Shown: positions 44,195 through 53,657 of the stretch, one piece after another
Layout: each line of letters opens with the position of its first letter
How positions within the stretch are numbered: the first letter of the stretch is position 1
Origin: Flavobacterium sp. SUN052
GTDB taxonomy: Bacteria > Bacteroidota > Bacteroidia > Flavobacteriales > Flavobacteriaceae
Direction of reading: 5' to 3'
Assembly: GCF_028867935.1 (NCBI RefSeq)
Contig: NZ_JAPQNS010000001.1
Span: forward strand, 1,426,001-1,490,000
Length of the DNA: 64,000 nt
The notes under the pieces: generated by a model
Database searches by the model: none
What the model saw: the letters and a program-made list of their open reading frames with translations, nothing else
Told to the model about the DNA's origin: nothing
Made by a program: the position numbers and the translations under genes

Positions 44195-45814
44195 TCAGTG
44201 AATTTCGGCAGCGTCAACCATCGCCTGCTGCTCAATCAACATGTTACGCAGTTGCTCATAAGGCACGCGTTGCACAGGTACACCCAGTTTTTGAGCCAGC
44301 ACGGCAGCGGTACCACAGGCCTGTCCCATTCCCATAAATGTAAATTCGATTCGAATAGCCCCGTACGCTACATGACTCGATGATGGGCAAGAAGCGGTTA
44401 GCAAGTTGGTACACTCAGACGCTTTGGGTACCAGGGCACGGTACGAAATCCCGAATGGACGCCAAAAATCTCCGTCGAATACAGACCCTTCGTTGTAAGC
44501 GTGGCCATCCTTCACGATCCGGCGGACGGAGTGAAGATCCATTGGCCAGTACGTTACAGCAACCGGGTCTTCAACGGGTATGGCTTTGTCGCGCTTGCCA
44601 TGATGCTCGGTTATGACATAGTCTGACACCATTCGGCGAGCATCGCGTACATAAAACATACGCGGAAAACCGCGATTGTCCGTAAACTCATCTTTCGCAT
44701 ATCCCCACTGACTCCAGACCCGACGAGTGGCCTCGCTCACCTCAGGGTCGTTGGCCAAAAAGTAAAATAACCCCTGCGTGAATACCCGGTGCTGGTCGAG
44801 GATTTTCTTTCTAACGGCATACGTTCCTCCCGGATACGCCCTGTTCATACCGTAGAGGTTGTGCGACAAATCGTGCCAAGCCCCGAGGTCAGTTTTGCCG
44901 TTGGGTATGTCGACCCTCGGCGAGTAAAGTTTTCCGCCCGCCCGTTCGTAACGCAGATAAATTTCGTACTGGCTGCGATCGAAACCCTCGGGTTTGTAAA
45001 ATGAAATCTGGTTCGCTTTGTTCTGGGTCAGGCATACTCGAAAACAATAGGCCTGCAAGTGGTCGTCACCAGCGCCGGGCGTGCCGAAGGGTTCGTCCTG
45101 GACCATTGGAATAAGGCCGCTTTTGGGGTCACCGGGCTTTCGATACGGGTCGACGTTTATTTTAAACTGGGCATGGTCGGTCACGGCGCGAATGCCATTT
45201 CGAGTTTCGCCATAGGTTGCATTGCTTTCGCGCCCAATCACGGTAGAAACACCGGCTGCGGCTAGCAAATCGCCCTCAATTGTAGCATCGATAAAAACTG
45301 AAGCCCGAAAGGTAGTGCCGTTTTCGGTTTGAATCTGGGTAATCCGGGGGCCATTTTTCTGGACAGCCTGGCGATTTTCGCGCAGGCGGGCTTGGTAGTA
45401 AACATCGATTTTGTGTTCGGCCAACCAATCTTTGATAACCTTCTCGGCCACGCTGGATTCGAATCGCCACAGGTTGGTATTTTTCTCCCGCTTGCGAAGC
45501 ATGGTGTCAAAGGCAGCTTCGCGTCCGTAGGCTTTGGCAATGCGCCGGTAGAATTCCAGCGCCATACCGCCAATAGCGCCACTATTCTGAAATTCCTGAT
45601 GATTGTCGATGTCAGTGCCCCCAAGACCCTCTACGTTTGTACCACCAACGTGATTGGTCGGTTCAAGCAACGCCACTGTTTTTCCCAGTCGCGCTACCTG
45701 AATGGCTGCCGTAAAACCACCAGATGTGCCTCCATATACAATCACATCGTACGATTTCTGGGCACAGGTCAAGTATGGAACTAGCAGATAAACTATCAAA
45801 ATAAGGTTTCGCAT
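44195..45814 (-). CDS. Exported FAD-dependent oxidoreductase, second of a tandem pair
   Basis: The 539-residue product has a signal peptide (MRNL..YLTCAQ, residue 19), then the dinucleotide-binding loop VYGGTSGGFTAA and the ALLEPTNHVGG segment of the PF12831 FAD-oxidoreductase family. GSVFIDATIEGDLLAAAGV-type motifs follow (here SVFIDATIEGDLLAAAGV). The C-terminal YGAIRIEFTFMGMGQACG segment completes the FAD site. Relatives occur in polysaccharide loci but few have a known substrate; some were once labelled xanthan lyases. It starts 3 bases after the stop of its paralogue and is the last gene of the sigma/FecR/SusCD run. Confidence 0.9.
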   Translation of the reverse strand: MRNLILIVYLLVPYLTCAQKSYDVIVYGGTSGGFTAAIQVARLGKTVALLEPTNHVGGTNVEGLGGTDIDNHQEFQNSGAIGGMALEFYRRIAKAYGREAAFDTMLRKREKNTNLWRFESSVAEKVIKDWLAEHKIDVYYQARLRENRQAVQKNGPRITQIQTENGTTFRASVFIDATIEGDLLAAAGVSTVIGRESNATYGETRNGIRAVTDHAQFKINVDPYRKPGDPKSGLIPMVQDEPFGTPGAGDDHLQAYCFRVCLTQNKANQISFYKPEGFDRSQYEIYLRYERAGGKLYSPRVDIPNGKTDLGAWHDLSHNLYGMNRAYPGGTYAVRKKILDQHRVFTQGLFYFLANDPEVSEATRRVWSQWGYAKDEFTDNRGFPRMFYVRDARRMVSDYVITEHHGKRDKAIPVEDPVAVTYWPMDLHSVRRIVKDGHAYNEGSVFDGDFWRPFGISYRALVPKASECTNLLTASCPSSSHVAYGAIRIEFTFMGMGQACGTAAVLAQKLGVPVQRVPYEQLRNMLIEQQAMVDAAEIH

Positions 45815-45817
45815 AAC

Positions 45818-47398
45818 TTACTGTTTAATGTCTTTCATGCCATTCCACACCTGATGGTCGGCTTTGATGATAACGCCCCGCTTTTTTAGGGTTTCCTGCA
45901 AGGTAAGTGTGTCGATCAGCTGAACTGCTTTTTTCTGGCGGACGGCCATTGCCGCAGCAATTCCGGCGCTGTTGCCCAACTGCATCCAGGTTGATTCGAC
46001 CCGAGTCGAGCAAAAGGCCACGTGCGAGGTCGAGAGGCAAACCGGCACCAGCAAATTAGTACACTCGGCACGTTTCGGGGTCATGGCCCGATACGAAAAC
46101 TCGTAGGGCTGCGAAATGGGCTCCCAAATGCGCCCTTCGTTTACAAACTGTGTTTTCGATACGGCAACCCGTTGCACATGGTGACTGTCGATCCAGTGCG
46201 AACCCAGGCAAACCGCATCGGGTTTGGTTCGGTCCTGCAAAATATCCTTTTGGGTCTGGACGTACTCACCAATCATCCGGCGGGCTTCCCGGACGTACAG
46301 ATAAGGCGGAAAATTGCCGTTGTCTTTAAACTCATCGGGCGTCAGGCCATACTGATTCACTTCATCGTGGAGCGCCTGAGGCACCGATGAATCGTTCGCC
46401 AGAAAGTACAATAACCCTTGCGTCCAGCTTTTATGGTCCTGATAAATGTCCTCCCGCTTTTTGTAATCAGCATCGGGATAGTCAACATTGCCACCAAAAT
46501 GCCCGAGTGAGATGACAGACTTTTGCTTGTTGTTGGTTTCGTATTTCCCTTTTGGGTACTCCCAGGAGTACATGTCGATAATGTCTCTGAACTTGGTTTC
46601 AGGATGGTTTTTCAGCAAGCGCGACAGCAGAATATACCGGCCCTTAGTGTATGTATCCGGTTTGGGAAACGGCACCCGGTCGGCATTCGATGACATCATC
46701 ACCCGGAAGTTATAATTCATCACTCGTTTGTCAGCTTGCCCCTCTGTCAGTGCCGACCGCTCCACAAATCCCGGAAGCAACTTACCGGCATCATCGTAGG
46801 GTGAGGCTTCAATGGGTGTGTCGATCAACCGAATCCCAGCCAGTGATTCACCATATTGCTCCCGGTTTTCGCGCCCATAGGTGTATGAAACGCCAGCTCT
46901 GGCCATTAGGTCGCCTTCGTAGGTAGCATCAATAAACACGTTTCCCCGAACAAGCTCTCCATTTGTCAGCGTGATTGCCTGAATGAAGGCACCTTTTTTC
47001 TGGACTTTATCGACAAACTGGCCGTACTGAACCGTCACCTTGTTTTCGTTGAGCATATCCATCATTACTTTTTCGGCAACGTGCGATTCGAAGTAAAAGG
47101 CTGGTCCAGATTTTCCGTATTGGTTGCCAAGGCGCTGGTAAAACTCCAGCGGTAAGCCCGAAATCGTTTCCTCGATCATGTGTTCCGACTCGGCCGTACC
47201 AATGCCGCTGGTGTTTAAGCCGCCCACATGCCTGGTTTGCTCGATCAGTAAAACGCGGACACCTTCGCGAGCGGCTGCTGTAGCGGCTATCACCCCGCCG
47301 GGAGTTCCCCCGTACACTACTACATCGTAAGTTGATTGAGCGGTTGTCAGGAGCGGGGATAAAAGAAATAGTAGAGTATAAACAAGTGAATTTTTCAT
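45818..47398 (-). CDS. Exported FAD-dependent oxidoreductase, first of a tandem pair
   Basis: The 526-residue product has a signal peptide (ending TTAQ, residue 20), the FAD loop VYGGTPGGVIAA, LLIEQTRHVGGLNTSGIG, the NVFIDATYEGDLMARAGVSY segment and a C-terminal TRVESTWMQLGNSAGIAAAMA. It is clearly paralogous to the neighbouring gene but well diverged. The two probably arose by tandem duplication and now act on related substrates. It follows SusD by 58 bases on the same strand, so the sensory locus upstream probably controls both. Confidence 0.9.
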   Translation of the reverse strand: MKNSLVYTLLFLLSPLLTTAQSTYDVVVYGGTPGGVIAATAAAREGVRVLLIEQTRHVGGLNTSGIGTAESEHMIEETISGLPLEFYQRLGNQYGKSGPAFYFESHVAEKVMMDMLNENKVTVQYGQFVDKVQKKGAFIQAITLTNGELVRGNVFIDATYEGDLMARAGVSYTYGRENREQYGESLAGIRLIDTPIEASPYDDAGKLLPGFVERSALTEGQADKRVMNYNFRVMMSSNADRVPFPKPDTYTKGRYILLSRLLKNHPETKFRDIIDMYSWEYPKGKYETNNKQKSVISLGHFGGNVDYPDADYKKREDIYQDHKSWTQGLLYFLANDSSVPQALHDEVNQYGLTPDEFKDNGNFPPYLYVREARRMIGEYVQTQKDILQDRTKPDAVCLGSHWIDSHHVQRVAVSKTQFVNEGRIWEPISQPYEFSYRAMTPKRAECTNLLVPVCLSTSHVAFCSTRVESTWMQLGNSAGIAAAMAVRQKKAVQLIDTLTLQETLKKRGVIIKADHQVWNGMKDIKQ

Positions 47399-47456
47399 TA
47401 CGAAGGGAGTAAAACGGGCTGACTAAAAACGCTAACCAGCCCGTTTGTTCGCTGGA

Positions 47457-48887
47457 TTAATAGCCGGGGTTCTGCGTAAGCGCCGAGTTAACATCCCGCT
47501 CATTCTGGGGTATGGGATACAGTAAATGTTTTTGATCAGCCAGAATACCCAGTTTTTTCATCGCGTCGAGGTAGCGACCCGTGCGGAGCAAATCCCATCG
47601 GCGATGTCCTTCGGCAAACAGTTCCCAACTCCGTTCCTGCCAGACAGCCTCACGGAACTGAGCCTGCGTTACTCCTTTTAAATCCTGGGGCTCGGCGGTT
47701 GCCGCCCCATTCCTTGCTCTGGCCCGCACCTGATTGATGGCGTTGTAGGCATCAACCGTTGGTCCGCCCGCTTCATTCAGCGCTTCGGCATACATCAGCA
47801 GCACGTCGGCGTAGCGAATCACCAGGAAATTATTCCGGGCGGCATTACTTCCACAAGCAAGCGGGTCCCAATACTTGTCGATGTGTGGGCCCGTGCGCGA
47901 CTGCACCACTGTTCCATTGGCGATCCTCTTTTCGGTTATCACCGAAACCGTTTTCCGGTAATCGCCTTTCAGATACGAATCCACCAACTGGGGCGTCGCC
48001 TGATACGTGCCACCGGTCAGGTTGATCGGATAGCTGAAGAAGATGGCGAAGCTCTCGGCCATCGGGCTGCCATATCGGGGTAGCGTGCAGCTGTACTGAA
48101 CGGAAAAGATGTGCTCGGGACCGTTTTCTTTTTCGGGGATAAACACGTCCTTAAAGTCGGGAACGAGGCTATAGATTTTGGCATCGATCACCTCTTTGGC
48201 CTTAGCAGCCGCATTCGTCCAGTCTTTTCGAGTGAGGTACACCTTGGCCAGAATAGACTTAGCCGCCCCCACTGTGGCCCGGCCAATCTCTGTGGCTGCC
48301 GTATACCTGGCGGGCAACACTTTTTCGGCATCCTGCAAATCCAGCACAATCTGCTGGTACACCTTTTCGACCGGGTCGCGGGGAATGGCAACGTTCACAA
48401 CGTCGTTAGAGGTCATAGTTACCAGGGGCACATCGCCGAACGCCTGAACCAGGTTGAAATATGTCAGCGCCCGCAGGAATTTGGCCTCGCCCACAATCTG
48501 GTCGCGCTGCTTGGTATCCATCGTAATTTTGGGCACGTTGAGAATCACCCGATTGGCCCGGTCAATTAGTACGTAGCTGCTGGTGTAAAATGAGTCAAAC
48601 ACTCCGGTACCACTGTTATAGAGGTTTTTATGAATTTCAGACCCACCCGCGTTATCGGCTCTCACCTCAACTTCGTCGCCGTTCAGGTCGGCGAGGTTAA
48701 TCATAGTCAGCCCGTAAATTCCCTTCAATCGGTCGTAAACGGCATTCACCGCCGATACCGCATCAGCCGCCGAGTTGAAGGAGTTCGACTCTTCAAAAAA
48801 GCTGAGGGGCACTTCTTCCAGATTCTTTTCGCAGCCAACTGAACCAACCAGGCAGCTAAGCACAAGTACTATTGTTCTTATTTTCAT
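47457..48887 (-). CDS. SusD/RagB-type substrate-binding outer-membrane lipoprotein
   Basis: The 476-residue product has a lipoprotein signal with the lipidated Cys at residue 19 (VGSVGC). The SusD fold follows: the N-terminal EEVPLSFFEE segment, a TPR-like core with AKFLRALTYFNLVQAFGDVPLVT, and the C-terminal RYADVLLMYAEALNEAGG and WQERSWELFAEGHRRWDLLRTG motifs. SusD lids bind the ligand at the cell surface over the SusC channel. It lies 24 bases downstream of susC. The ligand is unknown. Confidence 0.95.
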   Translation of the reverse strand: MKIRTIVLVLSCLVGSVGCEKNLEEVPLSFFEESNSFNSAADAVSAVNAVYDRLKGIYGLTMINLADLNGDEVEVRADNAGGSEIHKNLYNSGTGVFDSFYTSSYVLIDRANRVILNVPKITMDTKQRDQIVGEAKFLRALTYFNLVQAFGDVPLVTMTSNDVVNVAIPRDPVEKVYQQIVLDLQDAEKVLPARYTAATEIGRATVGAAKSILAKVYLTRKDWTNAAAKAKEVIDAKIYSLVPDFKDVFIPEKENGPEHIFSVQYSCTLPRYGSPMAESFAIFFSYPINLTGGTYQATPQLVDSYLKGDYRKTVSVITEKRIANGTVVQSRTGPHIDKYWDPLACGSNAARNNFLVIRYADVLLMYAEALNEAGGPTVDAYNAINQVRARARNGAATAEPQDLKGVTQAQFREAVWQERSWELFAEGHRRWDLLRTGRYLDAMKKLGILADQKHLLYPIPQNERDVNSALTQNPGY

Positions 48888-48911
48888 GATCTTGATACTG
48901 GCTAAGCCGTT

Positions 48912-51900
48912 TTAGAATGAGAGCGATGCACCAAGCGTGTAGGTACGAGCGGCCGGATAGGCGTACATGTCGATGCCATAGCTGGTGTTGCTGTTAAAAT
49001 CAGAATTCACCTCAGGGTCGTAGCCCCGGTATTTGGTCCAGGTAATCAGGTTTTGCCCACTGACATAGACACGAGCCCGTTTGATGAATTTGGTCTTGAG
49101 CGGCAGCACATATCCCAGCGATACGTTTTTGAGTCGGACAAAAGCGCCATCTTCAATAAAAAAGGAGTCGGTGCTGGTCGGCCGCCACTGACGGATCGAC
49201 GGGAGTGTTGTTGATGGCTTGTCAGCTCGCCAGGCACCTTCAACGTAGGAACGAAGCAGGTTCTGGCTGGGGTCTGAGGTCTCCATCGACCGGCGGGCAT
49301 AGTTATGGATCTGGTTTCCCTGCACACCCTGAAAGAATATTGACATGTCGAATCCTTTAAAGGTAAGCGAGTTGGTTAAACCAAAAATGAATTTCGGTAG
49401 CCCGTTACCCAGAATCGTACGGTCGGTTGCTTCGTTGAAAATACCGTCGCCGTTCAGGTCTTTGTAGCGGATAGCACCGGGCAAATCGCCCGCCCTGGCT
49501 ATCTGCCCGGCGGCCTTTATTTCATCGGTCGATTGCCAGATGCCATCAAACACATTACCATAGAACGACCCAACGGGCTCGCCCACTCTGACGATGGAAT
49601 TACCAGCCCCCGACGACGACGTGACAATGAACTGATTGGAATCGTTGAGCTTCAGCACCTTGTTCCGGTTGAACGAGATATTACCGCTAGTTTTCCAGCC
49701 GAATGCACCGGTCGTATTTACCGTGTTGATTCCCAGTTCAAAGCCCCGGTTTTCGAGACTGCCGACATTGCGCGTTACTGTTGTGAACCCCGTTGTCGCG
49801 GGCAGTTCAACACCCAGCAATAAATCGGTGGTTGTTTTGATGTAGTAATCGGCGGTGAGTTGAAAGCGGTTGCTGAGCATTCCGAAATCGAGCCCGGCAT
49901 CAAACTGCGCGGTTTTCTCCCACCGTAAATCGGGGTTGGCAATACTTGATGCCTGCGTCATGAGCACTTCCTGGTCGCCAAAAACAGTTCGGGAGGTGCT
50001 GTATTGCGACAGCGAACTATAGAGCCCGATGCCGTCGTTGCCGGTGATACCGTAGCTGAGCCGTAGTTTCAGATCGCTGACAATCCGATTGTTTTTCAGG
50101 AAATCTTCATCCGACACCCGCCAGGCAAACGCCCCGGAGGGGAAGAAACCGTATTTGTTATTGGCACCAAAGCGCGACGACCCGTCGATTCGGCCGGTCA
50201 GCGTAAACAGGTACCGGTCTTTAAACCGGTAGTTTACCCGTCCAAGGTAGGAGTTCAAACCCCACTTCTGCACAGAACCCCTGGCCGGTTGTGGCTTGTT
50301 AGCGAGGCCAATGTTGTTGGACCCCAGCGTGTAGTTTGGAAAATCCTGAGCTTCGGCATACGTCCGTTCCTCGCGATTGCTCTGGAACGTTATACCTGCT
50401 ACCACGTCGAACGCATGAATACCGAGCGTGCGAGTGTAAGTCAACGTATTTTCGTTCAGCAGGTTAAGATTGTTAGACGTCCCGTTACTGCCGTAGCCAT
50501 TCACCGTATTGGCAAGTAGCGTTTGGGGCGTATAGAAAATATTTCGGCGGGTGTTGAGTAAGTCGGCCCCAACACTGACCCGGGAGCTTAAGCCTTCGGC
50601 CAGCTGAAAATCACCAAAAATATTGCCCAACACCCGGTCGCTGGTGAGCAGATTGGTGGTGGTACGGGCAACGGCCACGGGGTTAGCAAAGCTGCCAAAC
50701 CCAGAACCCGCCCCCACGTTCAGAAGTTGGTAATTACCCGTTGCGTCGTAGATCGGGCTGGCCGGCGATTCGTTCAGTGCAGCTCCCACCACGCCACCCG
50801 AGCCAAGCTCGTTAACGCTGTTGTTGTCGCTGCGGGTAATGGTGAAGTTGGTCCCGATTTTAAGCCGGTTGCTCACCCTCGCATCCAGATTGATCCGGGC
50901 ATTGTAGCGCTTAAAATTACTGGTGATCACAATACCGTCCTGATTGAAGTAATTGCCACTCACCAGGTACCGCAGTTTGTCGTTCCCCCCCGAAAATGTC
51001 AGTTGGTAATTCTGCATGGGCGCAACCTGATAAATCTCTTTCTGCCAGTTGATCCCTTCGCCATACTCCGACGGCTTTTTCGGATAGGCTCCCGTTGCAA
51101 CGCCGTACCGTTCGGCAAAACCCAGGTTTCGGAGTTGTTCGTTTTTAGCCGAGGTATGCTGTTCGGCGGTGGCCATATCCAGCAATTTTGTTATTTTCTG
51201 AAGTCCGTAATAAGCCTCAAAATCAATGTTCGACTGGCCTTCTTTACCGCGCCGGGTTGTTACCAGTACCACCCCATTAGCACCACGAGAACCATAAATA
51301 GCGGTAGCTGAAGCATCTTTCAGAATTTCGATGGACTCAATATCGTTGGGATTAATTGAGGCCAGAGGATTGGGAAACGAAGCCGAATTGCTGGCGCCCG
51401 TAGCCGGAGCTGGGTTCGTGACCGGAAACCCGTCAATCACATAAAGTGGATCGTTGCTGGCCGAGATCGAGTTGCCACCCCGCACCCGAATCGTGACGCC
51501 ACCACCCGGCGCATTCGACGAATTCGTAACCTGAACACCGGCCACCCTACCCTGCAAAGCCTGATTAAATGACGAAATGGGTTGCGCTTTCAACTCCTGA
51601 CTACCGATAGACGCCACGGCTCCGGTAACGTCCCGTTTTTTCACGGTCCCGTAGCCCACCACTACCACTTCGTTCAGGGTTTTATCGTCGACCAGCAGCG
51701 ACACATTGATCAGTTGCTGATTGCCTACTTCCACTTCTTTGGGCAGATAACCCACAAAGCTGAAAACCAGCGTACCGCCGTTGTCGGATAGAGCCAACCG
51801 GTATTTTCCGTCAGCGTCGGTTGTAGTACCACGAGTGCTTCCTTTTAGCACTACACTCACACCGGGTAACGTTGCCCCGTTCTGGTCAGAGACGGCACCG

Positions 51901-52343
51901 GTAATAATACGGTCGAAGGATGCCGATTCTGTAAATAACCGGTTAGGAATCGTATTGGGCAAAACGGAGGGCAGTGGTGTTTGCCGGCTCAGTAAAATCT
52001 GTTTTTTGCCAACTACTTCGTAACCGATAAGGGTGTTCTTAAAAAGCCCATCCAGAACAGTCGACAGGCGCTGGTTGCTAACGTGGAGCGTCACTTTGCG
52101 ATCGGCCTGGATTTGCCGGGGAACGTATGAAAACGAAACGCGGGCAATTTTCTCGATTTTAGCCAGAACGACACTAAGCTCCTTCTGTTCCATCGACAGG
52201 CTAATGGAATGCTCCAAAACAGCCTGCGCCGACGCCTTTTCGGCGTGGCTAATGCCAATGAACAGACTGGCAATAAGTAGCTGAGTTAGTGTAATACGCA
52301 TGAGAGCCAACCAGAATGCATTACAGTGTTGGGGTAATTTCAT
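48912..52343 (-). CDS. SusC/RagA TonB-linked outer-membrane transporter with STN signalling domain
   Basis: Counted from the ATG at 52343 the product has 1143 residues. Order of parts: export signal (to about residue 40), an STN (secretin/TonB short N-terminal) domain (about 50-110), a carboxypeptidase-regulatory-like domain (about 150-230), the SusC hallmark VVVVGYGTVKKRDVTGAV with the TonB box, the plug (VRGGNSISASNDPLYVIDGFP) and a barrel ending in LSF. The STN domain is the piece that talks to FecR, so this transporter can report ligand binding to the adjacent sigma factor. Starts at 52385 and 52463 are in frame; the latter lies in a hairpin and the ATG at 52343 has an A-rich leader, so I prefer it. 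Confidence 0.94.
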   Translation of the reverse strand: MKLPQHCNAFWLALMRITLTQLLIASLFIGISHAEKASAQAVLEHSISLSMEQKELSVVLAKIEKIARVSFSYVPRQIQADRKVTLHVSNQRLSTVLDGLFKNTLIGYEVVGKKQILLSRQTPLPSVLPNTIPNRLFTESASFDRIITGAVSDQNGATLPGVSVVLKGSTRGTTTDADGKYRLALSDNGGTLVFSFVGYLPKEVEVGNQQLINVSLLVDDKTLNEVVVVGYGTVKKRDVTGAVASIGSQELKAQPISSFNQALQGRVAGVQVTNSSNAPGGGVTIRVRGGNSISASNDPLYVIDGFPVTNPAPATGASNSASFPNPLASINPNDIESIEILKDASATAIYGSRGANGVVLVTTRRGKEGQSNIDFEAYYGLQKITKLLDMATAEQHTSAKNEQLRNLGFAERYGVATGAYPKKPSEYGEGINWQKEIYQVAPMQNYQLTFSGGNDKLRYLVSGNYFNQDGIVITSNFKRYNARINLDARVSNRLKIGTNFTITRSDNNSVNELGSGGVVGAALNESPASPIYDATGNYQLLNVGAGSGFGSFANPVAVARTTTNLLTSDRVLGNIFGDFQLAEGLSSRVSVGADLLNTRRNIFYTPQTLLANTVNGYGSNGTSNNLNLLNENTLTYTRTLGIHAFDVVAGITFQSNREERTYAEAQDFPNYTLGSNNIGLANKPQPARGSVQKWGLNSYLGRVNYRFKDRYLFTLTGRIDGSSRFGANNKYGFFPSGAFAWRVSDEDFLKNNRIVSDLKLRLSYGITGNDGIGLYSSLSQYSTSRTVFGDQEVLMTQASSIANPDLRWEKTAQFDAGLDFGMLSNRFQLTADYYIKTTTDLLLGVELPATTGFTTVTRNVGSLENRGFELGINTVNTTGAFGWKTSGNISFNRNKVLKLNDSNQFIVTSSSGAGNSIVRVGEPVGSFYGNVFDGIWQSTDEIKAAGQIARAGDLPGAIRYKDLNGDGIFNEATDRTILGNGLPKFIFGLTNSLTFKGFDMSIFFQGVQGNQIHNYARRSMETSDPSQNLLRSYVEGAWRADKPSTTLPSIRQWRPTSTDSFFIEDGAFVRLKNVSLGYVLPLKTKFIKRARVYVSGQNLITWTKYRGYDPEVNSDFNSNTSYGIDMYAYPAARTYTLGASLSF

Positions 52344-52442
52344 ACTTTTGGATGTTTTTGTTTGACTGGAATTAGGCAAAGACATGTTGGCCCCTACACA
52401 TCTGCCAGGATGTAGCGGAAATCTACCGGAGGGACCATTCAG

Positions 52443-52477
52443 AGTCGGTGATGCTGGAACCATCGCCGACTTTTTTT
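52443..52477 (+). terminator. Plus-strand terminator in the susC leader
   Basis: AGTCGGTGATG (52443-52453) pairs with CATCGCCGACT (52461-52471), 11 bp with one G:U pair and a 7-base loop, and seven T follow on the plus strand. No plus-strand gene precedes it. On the minus strand the same hairpin lies between fecR and susC and lacks a T-run. Confidence 0.6.
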
Positions 52478-52537
52478 ATGGAGAACTGATTCGTTACAAT
52501 TTGTGCATAGCGTACGGTTAATGGTAAAACAGACCAA

Positions 52538-53572
52538 TTATTGACAGCCTTGGCCGGTGATAACCAGTTGAGCATCAATTTCTTTATAGGAAGCTCCCAG
52601 CAGTTTGCAAAGAATTGTCAACTTGTCGTGGAGGTCTTCACTTTCAAGTGAGGTGGTGATATAGCAATTGCCCATGACCTCTTCGTCATACACGATATCA
52701 ACACCATACACTTTTTCGATAGCCGCCAGCACGCGCGAAACGGGTGCATTCTGAAACGTAAACGATACCTGTTCAGCCGGTGAGATCAGGAGTGCCGGTT
52801 TCTCGACCAGCGACTTTACCAAACGCGACTCGTCGTGCAGATATGTTACCTGCTGATTGGGTGTTAACACCACCCCGATCGTTTCGGGGTCCGACTTGGC
52901 ATTTGTTAGTTTTGCCAGCTTGGGCGAATACACCGAAACTTTACCCGTTCGTACGGCTACCGTTACGTTTTTGCTGGCCGAATTGGTTTTGATCCGAAAA
53001 CTGGTTCCCAATACTTTGGTGACTACATCGTTGGCATATACCAAAAATGGCTTGGTCGGGTTTTTCTGGACGGAAAAGAAAGCTTCGCCTTCCAACGTAA
53101 CCTCCCGCTGGTTTTCCGAAAACACCTCTGGATATTGTAGCGAGCTGTTCGGTTCCAGGGTTACTCTACTGGAATCTGACAAACGAATTTCCAAGGGGGT
53201 TGCAGCGGTGTTTACTCGTTTCAGCATCGTCGGTTTTTCAACCAAGCCGTTTTGGGAGCTGGCCTGGTCAACTACTACCCTTCTCGAGACGTACCAGCCA
53301 ATCCCCAGCAGTAGAACCAAACTCGCAGCAGCAGCTACCCAACGGTACCACTGCCCACCCAATCGCCGGACAACTGGCTGATCCTGAACTGTTCGGGCGG
53401 CCAGTTGTTGCCAGTTTTTGGCAATCAACTGTTTTTTTTCGTTCTCATCGGCAGGCAACGCCACGTCGGAGTCAAGCGACGCAAACCATTCATCGAGCAG
53501 GACCCGTTCCTCATCGGTACATTGTCCGTTCAGATATTTTGTCAGTAATTCCTGATAAGGTGTGTTCTCCAT
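52538..53572 (-). CDS. FecR family anti-sigma factor
   Basis: The 344-residue protein has a cytoplasmic helical N-terminus (about 1-70) that should hold the sigma factor, one membrane helix (about 78-95), a periplasmic FecR domain (about 115-220, with VTLEGEAFFSV and VRTGKVSVYSP) and a C-terminal DUF4974/STN-like domain (about 265-340) that would contact the SusC STN domain. It sits between the ECF sigma gene and susC, the standard order for such loci. On ligand signal it should release or activate the sigma factor. Confidence 0.94.
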   Translation of the reverse strand: MENTPYQELLTKYLNGQCTDEERVLLDEWFASLDSDVALPADENEKKQLIAKNWQQLAARTVQDQPVVRRLGGQWYRWVAAAASLVLLLGIGWYVSRRVVVDQASSQNGLVEKPTMLKRVNTAATPLEIRLSDSSRVTLEPNSSLQYPEVFSENQREVTLEGEAFFSVQKNPTKPFLVYANDVVTKVLGTSFRIKTNSASKNVTVAVRTGKVSVYSPKLAKLTNAKSDPETIGVVLTPNQQVTYLHDESRLVKSLVEKPALLISPAEQVSFTFQNAPVSRVLAAIEKVYGVDIVYDEEVMGNCYITTSLESEDLHDKLTILCKLLGASYKEIDAQLVITGQGCQ

Positions 53573-53631
53573 TGGTCTGCATCGTGCGTTCTATTGGTGT
53601 AGACGAACGAGGCAGAAAATTCCCTAAGCTG

Positions 53632-53657
53632 AATTTCACTTTTTTGTGAAATTTTTT
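53632..53657. other. Hairpin between the sigma factor and fecR
   Basis: AATTTCAC (53632-53639) pairs perfectly with GTGAAATT (53646-53653) around TTTTTT, with TTTT following on the plus strand. On the coding (minus) strand it starts three bases after the sigma stop codon and lacks a U-run. It could lower read-through into fecR or stabilise the sigma message. Confidence 0.45.

Noticed and set aside
44198..45784. Several plus-strand frames opposite the FAD oxidoreductase genes
   Set aside because: They are short, lack domains and lie opposite confidently identified genes.
52344..52463. Longer susC start at 52463 or 52385
   Set aside because: The first lies in a hairpin; both add residues before a complete export signal that starts at 52343 behind an A-rich leader.
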